Positions 24,281-36,848 are shown, counted from the first letter of the stretch. The stretch: DNA of 64,000 bases from Cellulomonas palmilytica (GCF_021590045.1 NZ_CP062221.1:1736001-1800000); one strand, 5' to 3'. The notes: generated from the letters alone by a model not told the origin. Numbers and translations are program-made.

Positions 24281-24446
24281 TGTGACGGACCGTCGTGTCG
24301 GGCGGGTGTCGTGGCCGGGACGTGGTGCGCGCGCTGGTCCGGGGCCCCGCGGGCATGGGCGCCGGCGGGCGGGCGGCTGACCTGCGACGACCCGTGGGGG
24401 CGTCCGGCAGGCGAGCAGCACCGGACGCGACGAGCCGTGCGACGGG

Positions 24447-24452
24447 TAACGT
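24447..24452 (+). promoter_or_regulatory. -10 box TAACGT of etfB (leaderless type)
   Basis: TAACGT lies 7 nt before the GTG start of etfB, and no Shine-Dalgarno sequence is present in the gap, so the transcript probably starts at or next to the start codon. Confidence 0.55.
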
Positions 24453-24459
24453 TCCGGAC

Positions 24460-25239
24460 GTGAAGATCGTCGTCTGCGTGAAGTACGTCCCGGACATCCA
24501 GTCGGACCGCCGTCTCGTCGACGGCCGCACCGCCCGCGACGGCGGCGACGGGACGCTCAACGAGCTCGACGAGAACGCGCTCGAGGCCGCCCTGAGCGTC
24601 GTCGAGGCCGCGGGCGAGGGGTCGGTGGTCGTCGTGACCGTGGGCCCCGACGACGCGGTGGACGCCGTGCGCAAGGGCCTGCAGATGGGCGCCGACGAGG
24701 CCGTGCACGTGCTCGACGACGCGATCGCCGGCTCCGACGCGCTCGGTACCGCGCGCGTGCTCGCGGCCGCGGTGCGGCACGTCGGCGGCGCCGACCTCGT
24801 CGTGACGGGCATGGCGGGCCTCGACGGGCTGACCTCGCTCGTGCCGACCGCGCTCGCGTCGCTGCTCGACGTCCCGGCGCTCCCGCTCGCCGCGAGCCTC
24901 GAGGTCACGGGGTCGACCGTGCGCGTCACGCGCAACCTCGACCACGCGAGCGAGGTGCTCGAGGCGGACCTGCCCGCGCTCGTCTCGGTGACCGACCAGG
25001 CCAACGAGCCGCGTTACCCCAACTTCAAGGGGATCATGGCGGCCAAGAAGAAGCCGGTCACGACCCTGACGCTCGCCGACCTGGGGCTCGACGCGACGCT
25101 CGTCGGCGACGCCGGCTCCCGCACCGAGGTGCTCGAGGCCGCGCCGCGCCCCGCGCGCGAGGACCGCGTGCTCGTCAACGACACGGGCGACGCGGGCGTG
25201 AAGCTCGCGGCGTACCTCGTCGAGAACCAGCTCGTCTGA
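24460..25239 (+). CDS. etfB: Electron transfer flavoprotein beta subunit
   Basis: 259 residues. EtfB binds AMP and, with EtfA, carries electrons from acyl-CoA and other dehydrogenases. MKIVVCVKYVPDIQSD and DENALEAAL are typical N-terminal features; VTDQANEPRYPNFKGIMAAKKKP is the family signature near the C-terminus. The GTG of VKIVVCVK is the start: the family begins here, and a -10 box 7 nt upstream suggests leaderless translation. etfA follows after 75 nt. The etfB-etfA-iscS-mnmA order is also that of Mycobacterium tuberculosis (Rv3029c-Rv3024c). Confidence 0.96.
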   Translation: MKIVVCVKYVPDIQSDRRLVDGRTARDGGDGTLNELDENALEAALSVVEAAGEGSVVVVTVGPDDAVDAVRKGLQMGADEAVHVLDDAIAGSDALGTARVLAAAVRHVGGADLVVTGMAGLDGLTSLVPTALASLLDVPALPLAASLEVTGSTVRVTRNLDHASEVLEADLPALVSVTDQANEPRYPNFKGIMAAKKKPVTTLTLADLGLDATLVGDAGSRTEVLEAAPRPAREDRVLVNDTGDAGVKLAAYLVENQLV

Positions 25240-25314
25240 CCCCTTCTTCTCCTGCGTGACCCCGCCACGAGCCGCCGCGAGCGGCGCGTGGCCCGGCAAG
25301 AACTGAGGACCACC

Positions 25315-26292
25315 GTGAGCGACACCCTCGTCCTGCTCGACCACACCGCGTCCGGCGCGCTGCGCACGCCCGTGCGCGAGCTCGTCACGCTCGCCCGCAG
25401 CCTCGGCGGCGGCGTCACCGGGGCATGGGCGGTCGACGGAGCCGAGCCGAGCGCGCAGACGCTCGCCGAGCTCGGCGCGCTCGGCGTCACGCAGGTCTAC
25501 CGCGTCACCGCCGACGGCGCGGACCTGCACGCGGCCGCGGTGCTCGCCGAGGGCCTCGCGGGCCTGCTCGAGGCGACCGGCGCGAGCACGCTGCTCGCGA
25601 CCTCGTCGTTCGAGAACAAGGAGGTCGCCGCGCACCTCGCGGTCGCCACCGGTGCGGGCGTCGTCACCGACGCGGACGCGCTCGAGCGCGTCGACGGGGC
25701 GCTCGTCGCCGGCAAGACGGTGTTCGCCGGCACGTGGACCACGCGCTGCGCGGTGCGCGCCGCGCTCGCGGTCGTGCTCCTCAAGGCGAACAGCGTGGTC
25801 GCGGCCGACGCGGACGCGCCCGTCGAGCCGCAGGTCACCGAGCACGCGTTCACCGCGTCGGCCTCCGCGACGCGCGTGCGCGTCGTCGAGCGGACGGAGC
25901 GCCCGGCCACGGGCCGCCCCGACCTGGGCAGCGCGCACATCGTCGTGACCGGCGGACGCGGCACCGAGGGCGACTTCACGCCGCTCGAGGAGCTCGCCGA
26001 CGTGCTGGGCGCGGCCGTGGGCGCGACGCGCGTCGCCACCGACGAGGGCTGGATCGGCCACGACGCGCAGATCGGCCAGACCGGCGTGACGATCTCCCCG
26101 CGCCTGTACATCGGCGCGGGCGTGTCCGGCGCGGTGCACCACCGCGGCGGCATGCAGGCGTCCGGCACGATCGTCGCGATCAACTCCGACCCCGACGCGC
26201 CGATCTTCGAGATCGCGGACTACGGCGTCGTGGGCGACCTCACGACGGTCGTCCCGCAGCTCACGGCCGAGCTGCGGCGCCTCAAGGGCTGA
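25315..26292 (+). CDS. etfA: Electron transfer flavoprotein alpha subunit
   Basis: 325 residues. EtfA carries the FAD. The N-terminal domain resembles EtfB (TLVLLDHTASGAL); the C-terminal FAD domain shows SAHIVVTGGRGT, ISPRLYIGAGVSGAVHHRGG and AINSDPDAPIFEIADYGVVG. The GTG at 25315 has GAGGA 6 nt upstream, which favours it over an in-frame GTG 27 nt earlier. It forms a heterodimer with EtfB encoded just before it and converges on the phosphotransferase gene across 25 bp. Confidence 0.96.
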   Translation: MSDTLVLLDHTASGALRTPVRELVTLARSLGGGVTGAWAVDGAEPSAQTLAELGALGVTQVYRVTADGADLHAAAVLAEGLAGLLEATGASTLLATSSFENKEVAAHLAVATGAGVVTDADALERVDGALVAGKTVFAGTWTTRCAVRAALAVVLLKANSVVAADADAPVEPQVTEHAFTASASATRVRVVERTERPATGRPDLGSAHIVVTGGRGTEGDFTPLEELADVLGAAVGATRVATDEGWIGHDAQIGQTGVTISPRLYIGAGVSGAVHHRGGMQASGTIVAINSDPDAPIFEIADYGVVGDLTTVVPQLTAELRRLKG

Positions 26293-26317
26293 CGCGCGGT
26301 TCGTCGGGACGGGTTCG

Positions 26318-27316
26318 TCAGGTCCCGCGCAGCCAGTCGAGCGTCGCGTACGCCTGGGCGCGCTGGAACGCGCGCAGGTTCGGGATCCCCGGGGGAGCGG
26401 GCTGCAGGCTCGCGTGCGCGAAGTAGCCCGCGAGCCCCGCGAGGCACGCCCGCAGCTCGTCGTCGGACACACCGACCGACAGCGGGTGGTCGCGGAAGAC
26501 GCGCGCCGGGTCCCCGCCGCCCTGCAGCGCGACGCTCGGCAGCATGAACGCCAGGTCCAGCCACGGCGCGCCGACCGACGCGTGCGGCCAGTCGATGAGC
26601 CACACCGTGCCGTGGTCGGAGTCGATCATCACGTTGTCGGCCCGCAGGTCGCCGTGCACCAGCGCGTCGCCCGCGCACGCCGGCAGCGCGTCCTGCTCGA
26701 GGAGCACGAGTCGCTCGAGCGAGTCCGCGGCCCAGCGGCCCAGGTCCCCGCCGTCGCGCGCGAGCGCGTCCACGTCCGCCCCGGGTCCCGCGGCGAGCCG
26801 GCGCCAGCCCTGGAAGTCCTCGGCCAGCAGGTCGTCGGTGCGCGGCAGCGCGTGGCCGGGCAGGGGCTCCGCCTCCGCGAGCCGGGTCAGCGTCGCGAGC
26901 ACCTCGCCGAGGTCGTCCGGCCGCCACGGCAGCTCAGGCGAGCGCCCGTGCACGACCTCGAAGCCGAGGACGACCCACTCGCCGTCGTCGTCGGACCACA
27001 GCAGGCGCGGAGCGCTGGCCTCGGGTGGGAGCGCTGCCGCGTTGCGGATCTCGGCGCGCGCGAGCTGCGGCGAGTGGGGGTTCTGCTCGGGCGAGACGGC
27101 CTTGACGAACACGTCGAGACCGTCGGCGAGCTCGAGCACCGCGGCGAAGCCGGGGGAGAAGCCGCTCGTCGCGTCCGTCTCGGCGGTCACCGCGGCGCCG
27201 GCGAGCTCGCTGATGCGGGCGCGCACGTGACGGGGGAGGTCGCGCCAGTCCAGCCGCTGCCCGCTGAAGGCGAGCGGCATGGCCAGGACGTCGTCGTCGG
27301 CGCTCACGGCCGACAT
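26318..27316 (-). CDS. Phosphotransferase of the aminoglycoside phosphotransferase (APH) family
   Basis: 332 residues. A protein-kinase-like fold is shown by GDALVHGDLRADNVMI (catalytic Asp, then Asn) and TVWLIDWPHASVGAPWLDLA (metal-binding Asp). The N-terminal lobe has DVFVKAVS with the ATP-binding Lys. Such actinobacterial proteins are widespread with unknown substrates; resistance to aminoglycosides is not implied. The start is the ATG of MSAVSADDD, where similarity begins; no clear Shine-Dalgarno. It runs against the flanking etf and iscS genes, breaking an otherwise conserved co-directional block, so it is probably a later arrival. Confidence 0.85.
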   Translation of the reverse strand: MSAVSADDDVLAMPLAFSGQRLDWRDLPRHVRARISELAGAAVTAETDATSGFSPGFAAVLELADGLDVFVKAVSPEQNPHSPQLARAEIRNAAALPPEASAPRLLWSDDDGEWVVLGFEVVHGRSPELPWRPDDLGEVLATLTRLAEAEPLPGHALPRTDDLLAEDFQGWRRLAAGPGADVDALARDGGDLGRWAADSLERLVLLEQDALPACAGDALVHGDLRADNVMIDSDHGTVWLIDWPHASVGAPWLDLAFMLPSVALQGGGDPARVFRDHPLSVGVSDDELRACLAGLAGYFAHASLQPAPPGIPNLRAFQRAQAYATLDWLRGT

Positions 27317-27400
27317 CCTGCCAGGTCCGGCCCCGCGGGTGCGTCCCCCGTCCGGGGAGCGCGTCGCTGCCGCCCGCGCCGGCGCCTCGGACGGGGTTCG

Positions 27401-27406
27401 TAGACT
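27401..27406 (+). promoter_or_regulatory. -10 box TAGACT of iscS (leaderless type)
   Basis: TAGACT lies 6 nt before the GTG start of iscS. The identical hexamer precedes gatC by 7 nt. Confidence 0.55.
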
Positions 27407-27412
27407 CCTGGG

Positions 27413-28657
27413 GTGACCGCTGCCCGCCCGACCGTGTACCTCGACCACGCGGCGACCACGCCGATGCTGCCGGAGGCGGCCCGCGTGCTCACCGACGAGC
27501 TCGCGCGCACCGGCAACCCGTCCTCGCTGCACGCCTCCGGGCGCGCGGCGCGGCGCGTCGTGGAGGAGGCGCGTGAACGGTTCGCGGCGGCGCTGGGCGC
27601 GCGCCCGAGCGAGGTGCTGTGGACGTCGGGCGGCACGGAGGCGGACAACCTCGCGATCAAGGGGCTGTTCTGGGCGCGCCGCACGCAGGACCCCTCGCGC
27701 CGGCGGATCCTCGTCTCCGCGGTCGAGCACCACGCCGTGCTCGACCCCGCGTTCTGGATGGCCGAGCACGCGGGCGCGGAGCTCGTGCTGCTGCCCGTCG
27801 ACCACGAGGGCGTCGTCGACCTCGACGCGTTGCGCGCGGAGCTCGACGCGAACGCCGAGCACGCCGCCCTGCTGTCGGTGATGTGGGCGAACAACGAGGT
27901 GGGCGCGCTGCAGCCGCTCGGCGACGTCGTCGCGCTCGCGCGGCGGTACGGCATGCCGGTGCACGCCGACGCCGTGCAGGCCGTGGGCCAGGTGCCCGTG
28001 GACTTCGCGGCGAGCGGGCTCGACGCGCTCACGGTCTCGGGGCACAAGGTCGGCGGGCCGGGCGGCACGGGCGCGCTGCTCGCGCGCCGCGGCCTCGAGC
28101 TGACGCCCGTGCTGCACGGCGGCGGGCAGGAGCGCGGCGTGCGCTCCGGCACGCTCGACGCGGCGCTCCTCGCGTCGTTCGCGGTCGCGGTCGAGGAGGC
28201 CGTGGCGTCGCGCCAGACCGCGGCCCCGCGGCTGGCGGCGCTGCGCGACGAGCTCGTCGCGGGTGTGCGCGCGATCGACCCGACCGCCGTGCTGCGCGGC
28301 CCCGCCGACCCCGCGCGACGCCTGCCCGCCAACGCGCACCTGACGTTCCCGGGCTGCGAGGGCGACTCGCTGCTCTACCTGCTCGACTCCGCCGGGGTCG
28401 AGGCGTCCACGGGCTCGGCGTGCCAGGCGGGCGTGCCGCGGCCGTCGCACGTGCTGCTCGCGATGGGCGTCGACGAGGACGACGCACGCGGTGCGTTGCG
28501 GTTCTCGCTCGGGCGCACGTCCACGTCCGACGACGTCGCGGCGCTGCTCACGGCGCTGCCGGGCGTGCTGGAGCGCGCGCGGGCCGCGGGCCTGACGAGC
28601 GTGTCGCACGCGGCCCCGTCGGGGCGGGGCACGTCGCACGACGAGGAGGTGGCGTGA
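27413..28657 (+). CDS. iscS: Cysteine desulfurase (NifS/IscS family)
   Basis: 414 residues. This PLP enzyme removes sulfur from cysteine as a persulfide and passes it on, here most likely to MnmA for tRNA 2-thiouridine. [10 protein letters not shown] is the N-terminal signature; Lys212 ([11 protein letters not shown]) binds PLP; Cys337 ([14 protein letters not shown]) is the persulfide carrier on the flexible loop. The GTG start follows TAGACT by 6 nt. The stop overlaps the mnmA ATG by one base (TGATG). No iscU/iscA or suf genes are present, in keeping with a tRNA-thiolation role. Confidence 0.94.
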   Translation: MTAARPTVYLDHAATTPMLPEAARVLTDELARTGNPSSLHASGRAARRVVEEARERFAAALGARPSEVLWTSGGTEADNLAIKGLFWARRTQDPSRRRILVSAVEHHAVLDPAFWMAEHAGAELVLLPVDHEGVVDLDALRAELDANAEHAALLSVMWANNEVGALQPLGDVVALARRYGMPVHADAVQAVGQVPVDFAASGLDALTVSGHKVGGPGGTGALLARRGLELTPVLHGGGQERGVRSGTLDAALLASFAVAVEEAVASRQTAAPRLAALRDELVAGVRAIDPTAVLRGPADPARRLPANAHLTFPGCEGDSLLYLLDSAGVEASTGSACQAGVPRPSHVLLAMGVDEDDARGALRFSLGRTSTSDDVAALLTALPGVLERARAAGLTSVSHAAPSGRGTSHDEEVA

Positions 28658-29871
28658 TGCGCGTGCTCGCGGCCCTGTCCGGCGGCGTGGACTCGGCGGT
28701 CGCCGCCGCGCGCGCGGTCGACGCCGGGCACGACGTCGTCGGCGTGCACATGGCGCTGTCCCGCACGCGCGACCAGTTCCGCACGGGCTCGCGCGGCTGC
28801 TGCTCGATCGAGGACGCGGGCGACGCGCGCCGTGCGGCCGACGTCCTCGGCATCCCGTACTACGTGTGGGACCTGTCCGAGCGTTTCGAGGAGACGGTCG
28901 TCGCGGACTTCCTGTCCGAGTACGCGGCCGGCCGCACGCCCAACCCGTGCGTGCGCTGCAACGAGCACATCAAGTTCGCGACGCTGCTCGACAAGGCGCT
29001 CGCGCTCGGGTTCGACGCGGTGTGCACGGGGCACTACGCGCGCGTCGTCGAGCGGGCCGACGGCACACGCGAGCTGCACCGCGCACGCGATGCGGCGAAG
29101 GACCAGTCGTACGTGCTCGCGGTCATGGGACCCGAGCGCCTCGCGCGGTCGCTGTTCCCGCTCGGGGACGTCGCGTCCAAGGAGGAGACGCGCCGCGAGG
29201 CCGCCGCGCGCGGGCTGTCGGTCTCGGCGAAGCCCGACTCCTACGACATCTGCTTCGTCGCCGACGGCGACACCCAGGGCTTCCTGCGCGACCGGCTCGG
29301 CGCCCGGCCGGGCGAGGTCGTGGACTCCTCCGGCGAGGTCGTCGGCACGCACGACGGTGCGTACGCCTACACGGTCGGGCAGCGGCGCGGGCTCGCGCTC
29401 GGGCGGCCCGCCGCGGACGGGCGGCCGCGCTACGTGCTGCGCGTCGAGCCCGTGGCGAACCGCGTGGTCGTCGGGTCGGCCGACGAGCTCGTCGTCGACC
29501 GCGTGGTGGCCGACCGGGCCGTCTGGTACGACGAGGTCGGGCGCCTCGGCGGGGGCGCGACGCCGTCGGCCGGGCCCGCGGCGGAGCCCGTCACGGTGCA
29601 GGTGCGCGCGCACGGCGCACCCGTGGCCGCGTCGGTCGAGACCGCCGACGCCGGCCGCGTGGCCGTGCGGCTGCTCGAGCCGCTGCGCGGAGTCGCGCCG
29701 GGGCAGTCGCTCGTCGTGTACGCCGGCACGCGCGTGCTCGGGCAGGCCACGGTGACGTCCGCGGAGCGGACCCGGCCGGCCGGCGTGCCCGCTGCCGAGC
29801 CTGCCGACGTGCCCGCCGACCTGCCCGCCGACATGCCCGCTGACGATCACGCGGCGCGGGCCACCGCGTGA
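28657..29871 (+). CDS. mnmA: tRNA-specific 2-thiouridylase MnmA
   Basis: 404 residues. It activates wobble U34 of Lys/Glu/Gln tRNAs with ATP and inserts sulfur delivered by a desulfurase. The PP-loop is [13 protein letters not shown]; the catalytic pair is Cys98 ([12 protein letters not shown]) and Cys199 ([16 protein letters not shown]). The body ends with [12 protein letters not shown] and [15 protein letters not shown]. An extra tail of about 40 residues follows, built of Pro-Ala-Asp-X units encoded by 12-bp repeats; it is not part of the family. The stop overlaps the next gene's GTG (GTGA). Confidence 0.96.
   Translation: MRVLAALSGGVDSAVAAARAVDAGHDVVGVHMALSRTRDQFRTGSRGCCSIEDAGDARRAADVLGIPYYVWDLSERFEETVVADFLSEYAAGRTPNPCVRCNEHIKFATLLDKALALGFDAVCTGHYARVVERADGTRELHRARDAAKDQSYVLAVMGPERLARSLFPLGDVASKEETRREAAARGLSVSAKPDSYDICFVADGDTQGFLRDRLGARPGEVVDSSGEVVGTHDGAYAYTVGQRRGLALGRPAADGRPRYVLRVEPVANRVVVGSADELVVDRVVADRAVWYDEVGRLGGGATPSAGPAAEPVTVQVRAHGAPVAASVETADAGRVAVRLLEPLRGVAPGQSLVVYAGTRVLGQATVTSAERTRPAGVPAAEPADVPADLPADMPADDHAARATA
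29800..29844 (+). repeat. 12-bp coding repeat at the 3' end of mnmA
   Basis: A partial copy and three near-perfect copies of GTGCCCGCCGAC encode Pro-Ala-Asp-X units, extending MnmA beyond its conserved C-terminus. Slippage would change tail length in steps of four residues. Confidence 0.7.
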
Positions 29872-30881
29872 TCGGGGTCAGCGGCCCCGGGGCGTGGCCC
29901 GGCGAGGACGTGCTCGAGGCGCAGACGACCGTGCTCGGCGACCTCGTCGACGTCCCGTCCGAGGTCCGGGGGCTGCCGTTCGCGGTCCACCTGCCCGCGC
30001 GCGGACCGTGGGCGACGCTCGCAGGGCGCACGGTCGGGCTGCTCGTCGACGTGCCCGCCGAGCTCGGCCCGCACGGCTGGAAGCTCGCGGACCGGCCCGG
30101 CGGGGACCTGGCGCGCACGCACGCCGTGACACGTGAGGACCTCGACGCGCTCGCCATCGCGGGCCACGGGTACGCGGGGCCGCTCATCGTGCCCGTGCTC
30201 GGACCCGTGACGCTCGCGGCGAGCGTGTACCTCGCGCGCGGCGACCGCGCGCTCGCGGACGCCGGCGCCCTGCGCGACCTGGCGGAGTCGCTCGCGGCGG
30301 GCGTCGCCGACCACCTGGCGGCCGTGCGGCGCGCGGTCCCGGGAGCCGAGCCCGTCGTGCTCGTGCACGAGCCGCTGCTGGCGCAGGCCGTCGCGGGTGT
30401 GCTGCCGAGCTTCTCCGGATACGCGCGGCTGCGCCGGGTGCCCGGCCCGCTGGCCGCCGAGCGCGTGGGGACCGTGGTCGGCGGGGCGCGCACGGGCGGT
30501 GCGAGCACGGTCGTCGTGCACGGCGGCGCCGCGTGGACGACCGTCCCCGCCGTGCGCGCGGCGGGTGCGGACGCGGTCGCGCTCGAGGTCGCGGCGCTCG
30601 ACGAGCCGGGCTGGGAGCGCGTCGCGGAGGCCGTCGAGGCGGGCACGGGCCTGTGGGCGCACGTGCCGCCGCAGCGCTCGTCGCAGTGCGCGGGCCCGGA
30701 CGCGGTGGGCCAGGCACGCACGCTCACCGAGCCGTGGCGGCGGGTCGGGCTGCCCGTGGCCGGGCTCGACGACGTCGTGCTGCTCGCGCCCGAGCCCACG
30801 GGTGGGCCCGACGACGCGCGCGGCGCGCTCGCGGGCGTGGTGCGAGCGGCGCGCGTGGTGGCTGAGGTCGTGCACGGCTGA
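29868..30881 (+). CDS. MetE/UROD-like domain protein (Rv3015c type)
   Basis: 337 residues. The fold begins [19 protein letters not shown] and contains the UROD/MetE-like phrases [38 protein letters not shown] and [15 protein letters not shown]. Homologues are annotated methionine synthase-like, and M. tuberculosis Rv3015c, next to ligA, is a counterpart. Only one Cys is present (SSQCAG), so the zinc site of true MetE is missing and methionine synthesis is unlikely. It is translationally coupled to mnmA (GTGA), so the role may relate to tRNA thiolation or sulfur transfer; that is an inference. A 16-bp duplication lies over its stop codon. Confidence 0.8.
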   Translation: MIGVSGPGAWPGEDVLEAQTTVLGDLVDVPSEVRGLPFAVHLPARGPWATLAGRTVGLLVDVPAELGPHGWKLADRPGGDLARTHAVTREDLDALAIAGHGYAGPLIVPVLGPVTLAASVYLARGDRALADAGALRDLAESLAAGVADHLAAVRRAVPGAEPVVLVHEPLLAQAVAGVLPSFSGYARLRRVPGPLAAERVGTVVGGARTGGASTVVVHGGAAWTTVPAVRAAGADAVALEVAALDEPGWERVAEAVEAGTGLWAHVPPQRSSQCAGPDAVGQARTLTEPWRRVGLPVAGLDDVVLLAPEPTGGPDDARGALAGVVRAARVVAEVVHG

Positions 30882-30892
30882 GGTCGTGCACG
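30861..30892. repeat. Perfect 16-bp tandem duplication across the stop codon of the MetE-like gene
   Basis: GCTGAGGTCGTGCACG occurs twice without a gap (30861-30876 and 30877-30892). The second copy is read one base out of register and supplies the TGA stop, so the present C-terminus ...AEVVHG may result from this duplication. Confidence 0.85.
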
Positions 30893-30995
30893 ACCGGCCC
30901 GCGGCGGGTCCGGGACGGGTCCTGGGGCTCACCGGAGGGTCGAGGATTCGTCGTACGCTGCACGGGCGCGACGAGCGCGAGAGGCGAGGAGAGAC

Positions 30996-31475
30996 GTGGA
31001 CCAGGCAGACGCGCGCAGCGCGACACCGGACGGCGCGACGGCGTCGGGCACGACGAACGGCAGCCGCCCCGCGGCCGGTGCGACGGGGAGCCCCGCGGGC
31101 GCGCGCCCGAGCCTGGTGCGACCGCTCGTGCAGCTGGTCGCGAGCGCCGCCGCGCTCGCCGGCATCGTCATGCTGCTGACCACCCTGATCACGCTCGGCT
31201 CGCAGTCGCTCGACGCGAGCGAGTCGGGCGACGTGCCGTGCCTCGAGGCCGTGAGCGGCATGGTCAAGGGCGCGTCCGTCGACAACGAGTACCTGCCGCC
31301 GCGCGCGACGTGCACGTGGCTCGTCGACGGCGCGCCGGAGACCGTCGTGGTCGCGCAGCCGTCGCCCGTGGTGTTCTGGGTCGGGCTCGTGCTGGCGGTC
31401 GGCGGCGTGCTCACCTGCGCGGGCGTGCTGATCGCCGCGCGCCGGGCCAAGCCGGGCCAGCGCGAGAAGCGCTGA
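30996..31475 (+). CDS. Small two-helix membrane protein of unknown function
   Basis: 159 residues; not recognised. After a disordered Ala/Thr/Gly-rich N-terminus of about 40 residues come a membrane helix (LVQLVASAAALAGIVMLLTT), an outside loop of about 60 residues with two Cys (DVPCLEA and ATCTWLV) that could form a disulfide, and a second helix (VVFWVGLVLAVGGVLTCAGV) with a basic C-terminal end. The GTG start has a GGAG Shine-Dalgarno about 5 nt upstream. A possible -10 TACGCT lies at 30954. It sits between the MetE-like gene and ligA on the same strand. Confidence 0.72.
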   Translation: MDQADARSATPDGATASGTTNGSRPAAGATGSPAGARPSLVRPLVQLVASAAALAGIVMLLTTLITLGSQSLDASESGDVPCLEAVSGMVKGASVDNEYLPPRATCTWLVDGAPETVVVAQPSPVVFWVGLVLAVGGVLTCAGVLIAARRAKPGQREKR

Positions 31476-34660
<3,185 letters not shown>

Positions 34661-34820
34661 GGCGAAGGCCGTCGGTCCGAGGCGATCTGGGGAAATCGCC
34701 CACGGTCGCTCTTGGCCTCTGTCATACTGCTCCGTTACTCACGGCTGGGACGCTCTTCACGGACCGCCGCAGAGGACGCACGCCCCGCCATCCCCGGCGA
34801 GACAAGAGAGGTAGCTCCCC

Positions 34821-35288
34821 GTGACGGTCTTCTTCGTGGTCGGTGCCATCGGCCTCCTGCTGCTCGTGCTCTCGCTGGTCGTCGGCGAGATCTTCGAGTC
34901 GTTCGAGATCGGCGACGGCGGGATCTCCGGCCTCGCGGTGGGCATCGGCGCCGTCGTGTTCGGCGCCTCGGGCGTGCTCGCGCAGTCCGCGGACCTCGCG
35001 GACGTCTGGGCGTACGTGATCGCGGCGGCCTTCGCGGCCGTCGCCGGATTCGTCGCGCAGACCGTCATCAACAGGCTCTCGGCGTCCGAGGACGCCCCGC
35101 CGCCCCCGCTCGAGGGGGCCTTCGGGGTGCTCACGGCGACCACGGGGCCGGAGGGCGGCGAGGTCCGCCTCGAAGGGGTGCGGGACCTGGAGAGCCGGCT
35201 CGCGTGGGCGGACGAGGAGCTCTCGGCGGGGACGCGCGTCGTCGTCGTCGGGGTCTCCGGCTCGCGTGTGCACGTCCGCCGCGTCTGA
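34821..35288 (+). CDS. NfeD-like membrane protein
   Basis: 155 residues. An N-terminal helix (VFFVVGAIGLLLLVLSLVVG), one or two more helices around residues 40-75 (ADVWAYVIAAAFAAVAGFVA), then a soluble OB-like domain (GAFGVLTATTGPEGGEVRL to GTRVVVVGVSGSRVHVRRV) match short NfeD proteins, which are usually encoded next to flotillins and help organise membrane microdomains. The GTG has a weak AGGTAG upstream. A CATACT box at 34725 would give a leader of about 90 nt. Flotillin follows 93 nt downstream. Confidence 0.8.
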   Translation: MTVFFVVGAIGLLLLVLSLVVGEIFESFEIGDGGISGLAVGIGAVVFGASGVLAQSADLADVWAYVIAAAFAAVAGFVAQTVINRLSASEDAPPPPLEGAFGVLTATTGPEGGEVRLEGVRDLESRLAWADEELSAGTRVVVVGVSGSRVHVRRV

Positions 35289-35381
35289 CGCGTCCGCACC
35301 ACCAGCACCACCCGCCGTCCACCCTCACCCACGGCAGGGGCCGTGGGCCGACAGAGAGGAGCCCGGGGCGACCCGGACACC

Positions 35382-36839
35382 ATGCCCGACTTCCTCAGCA
35401 GCGGTTCGGCGGTCCTCGCCGTCCTCGCGCTCGTCATCGCGTTCGTCGCGGTCATCACGCTCATCACCAAGCGCATCCGGCGCGTGCCGCCCAACGAGGC
35501 GCTCATCATCGTCGGCCGCGGCGCCGGCAAGAACGCGGGGGACGGCGGCCAGCGCGTCGTCGTCGGCGGGCGCGTCTTCGTGTGGCCCGTGCTGCAGCAG
35601 GGCTTCCCGATCTCGCTCGAGCAGCGTCAGATCGGCATCACGGTCGAGGGCGTCGACAAGAACCGCATCAAGCTCGCGATCAAGGCCTCGATCAACTTCA
35701 AGGTCCGCGGCGACGAGGAGGGTGTGCGGCGCGCTGCCCAGCGCTTCCTGTCGCAGCAGGCGACGCTGACGGATGTCATCAAGGAGTCCCTCGAGGGCTC
35801 GCTGCGCTCGATCATCGGCGACATGACGATCGAGCAGATCATCTCCGACCGCAAGTCCCTGCAGGACGCGGTCGTCGCGTCGACCAAGACGGACCTCGCG
35901 GAGCAGGGTCTGCAGGTCGACCTGCTCAACATCTCGGACATCTCCACGCCCGGCTCGGACTACCTGGCGAACCTGGGTCGTGCCGAGGCCGCTCGTGCGC
36001 GTCAGGTCGCCGAGGTCAAGGAGGCCGAGGCGCAGCAGGTCTCCGAGTTCGCGAAGATCGTCGCCGCCGAGGCGATCGCCGAGCGGCAGCGTGACCTCGC
36101 CCTGAAGCAGGCCGCGATCAAGGCCGAGACGGACCGCGCCAACGCCGAGGCGAACGCGGCCGGTCAGCTGGCGCGCGCCGAGCAGGACAAGCTCGTCGCG
36201 CTGCAGGAGCGCGACGCGCTCGCCGAGAAGGCCAAGGTCACCGAGGAGCAGCTCGACATCGACGTCCGCAAGCCGGCCGAGGCGTCCGCGTACGCCGCGG
36301 TCCAGCAGGCGAACGCCGAGCGCGACGCCGCGAACGCGGCCGCGGAGGCCGACGCGTACCGCCGCATGAAGGTCGCCGAGGCGAATAAGATCGCGACCGT
36401 CCAGGACGCCGAGGCCGCGGCCGAGGCGACGATCCGCGCGGGTAACGCCGAGCGCGACCGCCAGCTCGCCGAGGCGAAGGCGATCGAGGCGCTGGGTCTG
36501 GCCCGTGCCGCGGCCGCGAAGGCCGAGGGTCTCGCGCAGGCCGAGGCGACGCGCGCGCAGGCCGACGCGCTGCGCGAGCAGGGCCAGGCGGTCCTCGCGC
36601 AGCAGGTCATCGCGCTGCTGCCGGAGATCGTGCGGGCGGCGGCCGAGCCGATCGGCGCGATCGACCAGCTCACGGTCGTCTCGACGGACGGGGCGTCCGC
36701 CGTCACGAAGACCGTGGGCCAGGTGCTCGGCGAGGGCCAGGAGGTCGTGAAGTCCCTCACGGGTCTCGACCTCAACGCGCTCGTCGCGAGCATCGCGGGC
36801 GGGGCGGTGAACGGCACCCCGGTGAACCACACGAGCTGA
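35382..36839 (+). CDS. Flotillin-like SPFH-domain protein
   Basis: 485 residues. An N-terminal membrane segment (AVLALVIAFVAVITLIT) is followed by an SPFH/PHB domain (RVPPNEALIIVGRGAGKN to GLQVDLLNISDIST), a long Glu/Ala-rich coiled coil (about residues 200-400) with many Ala-Glu-Ala repeats, and a short C-terminal domain (LPEIVRAAAEPIGAIDQLTVV). This is the flotillin layout; such proteins oligomerise at the inner membrane face. The ATG of MPDFLSSG is chosen; GAGAGGAG lies 21 nt upstream, too far for a normal spacing, and an in-frame GTG at 35343 is less likely. The NfeD-like gene directly before it is the usual partner. Confidence 0.92.
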   Translation: MPDFLSSGSAVLAVLALVIAFVAVITLITKRIRRVPPNEALIIVGRGAGKNAGDGGQRVVVGGRVFVWPVLQQGFPISLEQRQIGITVEGVDKNRIKLAIKASINFKVRGDEEGVRRAAQRFLSQQATLTDVIKESLEGSLRSIIGDMTIEQIISDRKSLQDAVVASTKTDLAEQGLQVDLLNISDISTPGSDYLANLGRAEAARARQVAEVKEAEAQQVSEFAKIVAAEAIAERQRDLALKQAAIKAETDRANAEANAAGQLARAEQDKLVALQERDALAEKAKVTEEQLDIDVRKPAEASAYAAVQQANAERDAANAAAEADAYRRMKVAEANKIATVQDAEAAAEATIRAGNAERDRQLAEAKAIEALGLARAAAAKAEGLAQAEATRAQADALREQGQAVLAQQVIALLPEIVRAAAEPIGAIDQLTVVSTDGASAVTKTVGQVLGEGQEVVKSLTGLDLNALVASIAGGAVNGTPVNHTS

Positions 36840-36848
36840 CGACGCACG

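Noticed and set aside
27026-27040. TGGGAGCGCTGCC, close to the CelR/BglR operator
   Set aside because: It lies inside the phosphotransferase coding region far from any start and lacks the right half-site.
26318-27316. Aminoglycoside resistance gene
   Set aside because: The APH fold alone is not evidence for resistance; such kinases are common in actinobacteria with other or unknown substrates.
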